A model generated the notes under the pieces. The model did no database searches and was not told the origin of the DNA. It worked only from the letters and a program-made list of their open reading frames with translations. The position numbers were made by a program, and so were the translations under genes. Positions 60,473 through 64,000 of a stretch of DNA of 64,000 bases are shown piece after piece; position 1 is the stretch's first letter, and each line of letters starts with the position of its first letter. Origin of the DNA: Bacteroidetes bacterium UBA3022. Lineage in GTDB: Bacteria > Bacteroidota > Bacteroidia > Chitinophagales > BACL12. Location: the NCBI GenBank assembly GCA_002346225.1, contig DDYY01000055.1:23195-87194 (forward strand), read 5' to 3'.

Positions 60473-62331
60473 CGTCCCATATAGACCATCAAAACAGAAA
60501 TGTCCGCCGGAGAAACACCGCTAATGCGCGTTGCCTGGCCTAATGTTTTGGGCTTTATTTTGCTCAATTTTTCCCTTGCTTCAGATGACAGGGAGGGCAA
60601 TTGATGATAATTGAAGGATTCCAGGAGGGCAATATCTTCCAGCCGCTTCATTTTTTCTACCATTTCCAGCTCTTTGGTTACATATCCTTCGTATTTAATC
60701 TGTATTTCGGCCTGTTCAATGTGATCCTTGGGATAGTGTTGTAGTTGTTCCTGCAGAGCAGGCAAAGCAGGCATCAAATCAACTATGGATATGTGGGGCC
60801 TGGATACCACGCCCGCGAGTTTCATCTTTTGTTTAAGGGGTGCAGATGACTGTGCTTCCAGCACCCCGTTTACCTGGTCTGGGCTCACCGACATTTCTTC
60901 CAGTAAGCGTATTATGGCTGCTGTATGTGCTTTTTTCTCGATTACAGCGTCCATTCTTTGCTGTGAGGCAAGGCCCAGGTGAAAAGCTTTTTCTGTAAGA
61001 CGCAAATCAGCGTTGTCCTGGCGCAGCAACACCCGGAATTCCGCCCTGGAGGTAAACATGCGATAAGGCTCTTCTGTGCCCTTGTTGATAAGGTCGTCTA
61101 TGAGTACGCCTATGTAGCCTTCAGAGCGGGAGATGGTAAAAGGAGCTTCGTCGCGTACCGCCAGATGGGCGTTAATTCCTGCCATAAGGCCCTGGCAGGC
61201 AGCTTCTTCGTAACCGGTGGTTCCGTTTATCTGACCGGCGAAATAGAGGTTTTTAACCAACTTGGTTTCCAGTGTATGGTGCAGCTGGACAGGAGGGAAA
61301 TAGTCGTATTCTATGGCATAGCCGGGTCGAAACATTTTGACCTGTTCGAATCCGACCATCTTGCGGAGTGCTTTGAGTTGCACATCTTCCGGCAGGGAGG
61401 TAGAAAATCCGTTAACATATACCTCAACGGTGTCCCAGCCTTCCGGTTCCACAAAGATTTGATGCCGGTCTTTATCGGCAAAGCGGTCTATCTTGTCCTC
61501 GATACTGGGACAATACCGCGGCCCCGGACCTTTAATGCGCCCGCTGAACATAGGAGAATCGTCGAATCCCTTGCGCAATTCCTGATGTACAACATCGGAT
61601 GTATACGTTACATAGCAGCTGCGCTGCGTGGTCAATAAGGGGGTGTCGGTATAGCTGAATTTGCCGGGGTTTTCATCTCCGGGCTGTTCTTCCATCACGG
61701 TGTAGTCCAGGCTTCGACCGTCTACCCGCGGCGGAGTACCGGTTTTCATGCGCCCGCTTTCAAATCCGAGTTCTATCAACTGTTCTGTAATGCCGGTAGC
61801 TGCCCGCTCTCCTACCCGACCGCCACCGAATTGTTTTTGTCCGACATGAATGATACCATTCAGGAAAGTACCATTGGTTAATACGACCGACTTACCGGGG
61901 ATTTCAAGCCCCATGCCGGTACGGACACCTTTTACCACACCATTTTTGACGATAAGTCCGGTTACCATGTCCTGCCAGAAGTCGACATTAGGTGTTTGCT
62001 CCAGCATGTCGCGCCACTTTTTGGCAAATAGCAGGCGGTCGCTCTGTGCCCTGGGACTCCACATCGCGGGTCCTTTGGACCGGTTCAGCATGCGGAACTG
62101 CACAGTTGTTGTGTCTGTGACGATGCCGGAGTATCCACCCATGGCATCAATCTCGCGCACAATCTGTCCCTTCGCCACGCCGCCCATAGCGGGGTTGCAA
62201 GACATCTGGGCAATGGTTTGCATGTTCATGGTGACCAGCATGACGCTCGAGCCCATATTGGCTGCAGCAGCTGCGGCTTCGCATCCGGCGTGCCCGGCTC
62301 CTACCACTATAACATCGTATTCTTTAAACAT
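60469..62331 (-). CDS. mnmG: tRNA uridine-5-carboxymethylaminomethyl modification enzyme MnmG
   Basis: A 620-residue FAD enzyme that, with MnmE, modifies U34 of certain tRNAs. Seen: FAD motif VGAGHAGCEAAAAAANMG, SCNPAMGGVAKGQIVREIDAMGG, GTFLNGIIHVG and the C-terminal LSKIKPKTLGQATRISGVSPADIS. A -7 element lies 8 nt from the ATG and two parS sites lie just upstream, recalling the gidA-parAB neighbourhood of origin regions. Confidence 0.97.
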   Translation of the reverse strand: MFKEYDVIVVGAGHAGCEAAAAAANMGSSVMLVTMNMQTIAQMSCNPAMGGVAKGQIVREIDAMGGYSGIVTDTTTVQFRMLNRSKGPAMWSPRAQSDRLLFAKKWRDMLEQTPNVDFWQDMVTGLIVKNGVVKGVRTGMGLEIPGKSVVLTNGTFLNGIIHVGQKQFGGGRVGERAATGITEQLIELGFESGRMKTGTPPRVDGRSLDYTVMEEQPGDENPGKFSYTDTPLLTTQRSCYVTYTSDVVHQELRKGFDDSPMFSGRIKGPGPRYCPSIEDKIDRFADKDRHQIFVEPEGWDTVEVYVNGFSTSLPEDVQLKALRKMVGFEQVKMFRPGYAIEYDYFPPVQLHHTLETKLVKNLYFAGQINGTTGYEEAACQGLMAGINAHLAVRDEAPFTISRSEGYIGVLIDDLINKGTEEPYRMFTSRAEFRVLLRQDNADLRLTEKAFHLGLASQQRMDAVIEKKAHTAAIIRLLEEMSVSPDQVNGVLEAQSSAPLKQKMKLAGVVSRPHISIVDLMPALPALQEQLQHYPKDHIEQAEIQIKYEGYVTKELEMVEKMKRLEDIALLESFNYHQLPSLSSEAREKLSKIKPKTLGQATRISGVSPADISVLMVYMGR

Positions 62332-62339
62332 CGGCGCTG

Positions 62340-62347
62340 CAAATTTA
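62340..62347 (-). promoter_or_regulatory. -7 promoter element of mnmG
   Basis: TAAATTTG on the minus strand, exact match to TAnnTTTG, 8 nt before the ATG. The first parS site begins 22 bp farther upstream and would overlap the -33 region. Confidence 0.5.
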
Positions 62348-62368
62348 CGTCCTTAAGCTTGTATCTTT

Positions 62369-62384
62369 TGTTTCACGTGAAACA
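62369..62384. promoter_or_regulatory. parS site 1 (ParB-binding)
   Basis: TGTTTCACGTGAAACA, the exact 16-bp palindromic consensus of chromosomal parS sites, in the gap between ybeY and mnmG. Confidence 0.9.
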
Positions 62385-62407
62385 ATCAACGATGGGCGGT
62401 CGGGTTT

Positions 62408-62423
62408 TGTTTCACGTGGAACA
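62408..62423. promoter_or_regulatory. parS site 2 (ParB-binding)
   Basis: TGTTTCACGTGGAACA; its reverse complement TGTTCCACGTGAAACA fits the degenerate parS consensus TGTTNCACGTGAAACA exactly. It lies 23 bp from site 1. Confidence 0.88.
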
Positions 62424-62453
62424 TAGTTGGCAGGCACAGGTGTATCCGGCTCT

Positions 62454-62882
62454 TTAAAGGTGTTCCAGCAGATTCAGCGCGGCAACTTCGGCATCCCGCA
62501 TGGCCTTTTCACTGGCCTTTTCTTTGTCTTCAAAGCCGAGCAGGTGCAGTACTCCATGAACCATGACCAGTTGCAGTTCTTTTTCAAAGGCATTGTTGAA
62601 CTGTACTGCATTGTCTTTGATACGGTCTATACTGATGAAGATATCTCCGGAAATAACAGCACCGGAGCTGTAATCAAAGGTAATCACGTCTGTGAAGGTG
62701 TCGTGGTCGAGGTACTGCTGGTTCATTTCTGCCAGGTAGTTATCGCTGCAGAAAATGAAAGTGATAGCCCCCGGATAGCGATGGTGCATGGCAATAACGC
62801 GTTCGAGCCACAAGGTATGGGTGGGGATGTCTGCCAGTTCAAATGCAATATCCGCAGACTCAAAACTAAAGCCCGGGGTCAT
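62454..62882 (-). CDS. ybeY: Endoribonuclease YbeY
   Basis: A 142-residue metalloprotein needed for 16S rRNA 3'-end maturation and ribosome quality control. Seen: YLDHDTFTDVITFDYS, ISGDIFISIDRIKDNA and the metal site MVHGVLHLLGFEDKEK. The third ligand position, His in E. coli, is Asp here (HGxLHLxGxxD), a variant known in other phyla. It overlaps the 3' end of the upstream ATPase gene by 4 nt. Confidence 0.94.
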   Translation of the reverse strand: MTPGFSFESADIAFELADIPTHTLWLERVIAMHHRYPGAITFIFCSDNYLAEMNQQYLDHDTFTDVITFDYSSGAVISGDIFISIDRIKDNAVQFNNAFEKELQLVMVHGVLHLLGFEDKEKASEKAMRDAEVAALNLLEHL

Positions 62883-63295
62883 AAGCGGAACTGGATCTCT
62901 ACGTGGGTGCCGTCGTTGGAGAAAATCACCATGTCGCTGAGGTGCTTCATGAGGAAGATGCCTCTGCCTCCCTCTTTCTCCAGGTTTTCAGGAGCGGTGG
63001 GATCGGGCACCTGATTGAAGTCAAAGCCTTCACCTTCGTCGGTAATGATGCAGGTGATTACATTGCGCTGTCGCTGCAGGCAGACATTCACCTGTTTTTC
63101 CGTATTGGTTTTATTGCCGTGGATAATGGCATTGTTGACAGCCTCTGTTATGGCTACCAGCATATTGCCATAGACATCTTCACTGATTTCGTGGTCTTTT
63201 CGGAAAGCTTCTACGAAACGTTCAATCTGAACGATGTTGGCGGGATGCGATGAAAGGCAAATCTCTTTTTCGGCCATTGCTTGTTGCACAGACAT
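62879..63295 (-). CDS. RsbW-like ATP-binding protein (anti-sigma factor type HATPase)
   Basis: A 138-residue GHKL ATPase of the anti-sigma regulatory factor type. N box VAITEAVNNAIIHGNK, G1 ITDEGEGFDFNQVPDP and G2 EGGRGIFLMKHLSD are present. In other phyla such proteins inhibit sigma factors and are controlled by STAS-domain partners; no partner is seen nearby, so its target is unknown. Between the DUF4175-like gene and ybeY, overlapping the latter by 4 nt. Confidence 0.88.
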   Translation of the reverse strand: MSVQQAMAEKEICLSSHPANIVQIERFVEAFRKDHEISEDVYGNMLVAITEAVNNAIIHGNKTNTEKQVNVCLQRQRNVITCIITDEGEGFDFNQVPDPTAPENLEKEGGRGIFLMKHLSDMVIFSNDGTHVEIQFRL

Positions 63296-63298
63296 GAT

Positions 63299-64000
63299 CT
63301 ATTGAAAACTTATGCTTCTAAAATACTCTTCTACTAAATTCTGGTAAAAAGGTTTCAATTCAGGAGCAACAGTTTTATATAAATCCAGCTCAGCCTGGCG
63401 TTTGCGAATATATTCCTCCAGTGCCGGTGGCATCTCGCGCGGTGTTTCGCGGGCGGTATTGCTCTCGCGTTCCTTGTCCTGTTTGCGTTCCCGCTCGGCT
63501 TCGGTGGCTTCCAGCAGTCGGGTGAGAATGTCTTCCTGCCGGCGTAGGGTGGCCTCTGTAAGGCGTTTGTTGACGATGTCTTCTTCCGTCTTATCCATTG
63601 GCTCGGCAATCTCCTGCAGTTGTTTGGCCAGCTGTCCGTCTTCGGTATTACCACCACCCAGCTCCTTCGCCAATTGCTGCAGGGCTTCGCGGATAGCTGC
63701 TTGCTTGCGGGCAGTTTCTGCCAGCTGCTGGCTCATGCCGTTGCGTTCACCGGGCTTCGGACCTTCGTTCATTTGTCCCTTCATTTTCTGCAGCTGGTCG
63801 TTCAGTTGTTTCTGCATCTCGCTCATGCTGGGTAGTTGCGATTCTCCACCCGGCTTCTGGCACATTTGTGAACCCGGCATGGACTGGGCCATTTGCTGCT
63901 GCATCTGCTGCATCACCTCGTCCAGCATCAGAGCCAGGTTATTATAAGATGTCATCGCATACTGCTGGTATACATTCGCCTGCTCGGTGGTGCGTTCGTG
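63299..64000 (-). CDS. DUF4175-like protein, C-terminal part
   Basis: The frame is open to the window edge, so the start is outside; 233 residues are visible. This part is a Gln-, Met- and Glu-rich helical, coiled-coil-like region (MLDEVMQQMQQQMAQSMPGS; MSEMQKQLNDQLQKMKGQMN) ending in YQNLVEEYFRS. It matches the C-terminal portion of the large DUF4175 membrane proteins of Bacteroidota as I remember them. Three bases separate it from the RsbW-like gene. Function unknown. Confidence 0.7.
   Translation of the reverse strand, partial: HERTTEQANVYQQYAMTSYNNLALMLDEVMQQMQQQMAQSMPGSQMCQKPGGESQLPSMSEMQKQLNDQLQKMKGQMNEGPKPGERNGMSQQLAETARKQAAIREALQQLAKELGGGNTEDGQLAKQLQEIAEPMDKTEEDIVNKRLTEATLRRQEDILTRLLEATEAERERKQDKERESNTARETPREMPPALEEYIRKRQAELDLYKTVAPELKPFYQNLVEEYFRSISFQ

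Overview
The window is a Bacteroidota chromosome segment. The evidence is a SusC/SusD pair, several proteins ending in type IX secretion (T9SS) sorting domains, a GT3-type glycogen synthase, and Bacteroidota-type promoters (-33 TTTG, -7 TAnnTTTG; the full pair with a 19-nt spacer is seen before rpmH and before an arsR gene). A member of Saprospirales or Chitinophagales would fit, but the rank below phylum is inference. No rRNA, tRNA, CRISPR array or IS transposase was seen.

Layout. 1-9.2 kb: end of malQ, two SLC45/sucrose-porter-like MFS transporters, a small outer-membrane barrel protein, a YceI-pirin operon, and a SusA-like GH13 enzyme followed by a Crp/Fnr regulator. 9.2-10.0 kb and 16.6-18.2 kb: two clusters of one family of GC-rich hairpin repeats. 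Between them lies a TetR-TolC-MFP-RND efflux operon. The right cluster contains a DUF559 nuclease gene bracketed by two near-identical elements of about 300 bp. 18.2-31.3 kb: susD-susC, then divergently a CRTAC1/VCBS protein, a vanadium-dependent haloperoxidase-like protein, a small secreted T9SS protein and a large T9SS amylase. 31.3-36.3 kb: an L,D-transpeptidase-like lipoprotein, a secreted protein, a DUF1295 membrane protein, nadD and nadA. 36.3-43.6 kb: two ArsR genes, tsaB, M28 and S41 peptidases, yidD, rnpA, rpmH and rho. 43.7-64 kb: serS, asd, secreted and lipoproteins, a CPBP protease, a UvrD-type helicase-nuclease, glycogen synthase, a SprB-like T9SS type B protein, mnmG, ybeY, an RsbW-like ATPase and the end of a DUF4175-like gene.

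How the genes work together. malQ, the sugar porters, the SusA-like enzyme, susCD and the T9SS amylase form a starch/maltodextrin utilisation locus: surface amylase, outer-membrane import, periplasmic cleavage, inner-membrane uptake, cytoplasmic glucan transfer. The efflux operon, enclosed by the repeat clusters, interrupts this locus.

Main observations: (1) the DUF559 nuclease gene flanked by terminal-inverted-repeat elements, with related copies 8 kb away; (2) two parS sites upstream of mnmG and a cluster of DnaA-box-like 9-mers between nadD and nadA, suggesting an origin-proximal position; (3) a Crp/Fnr-type palindrome before the pirin operon; (4) a stand-alone secreted copy of the amylase N-terminal module; (5) several promoters so close to start codons that the mRNAs may be nearly leaderless.
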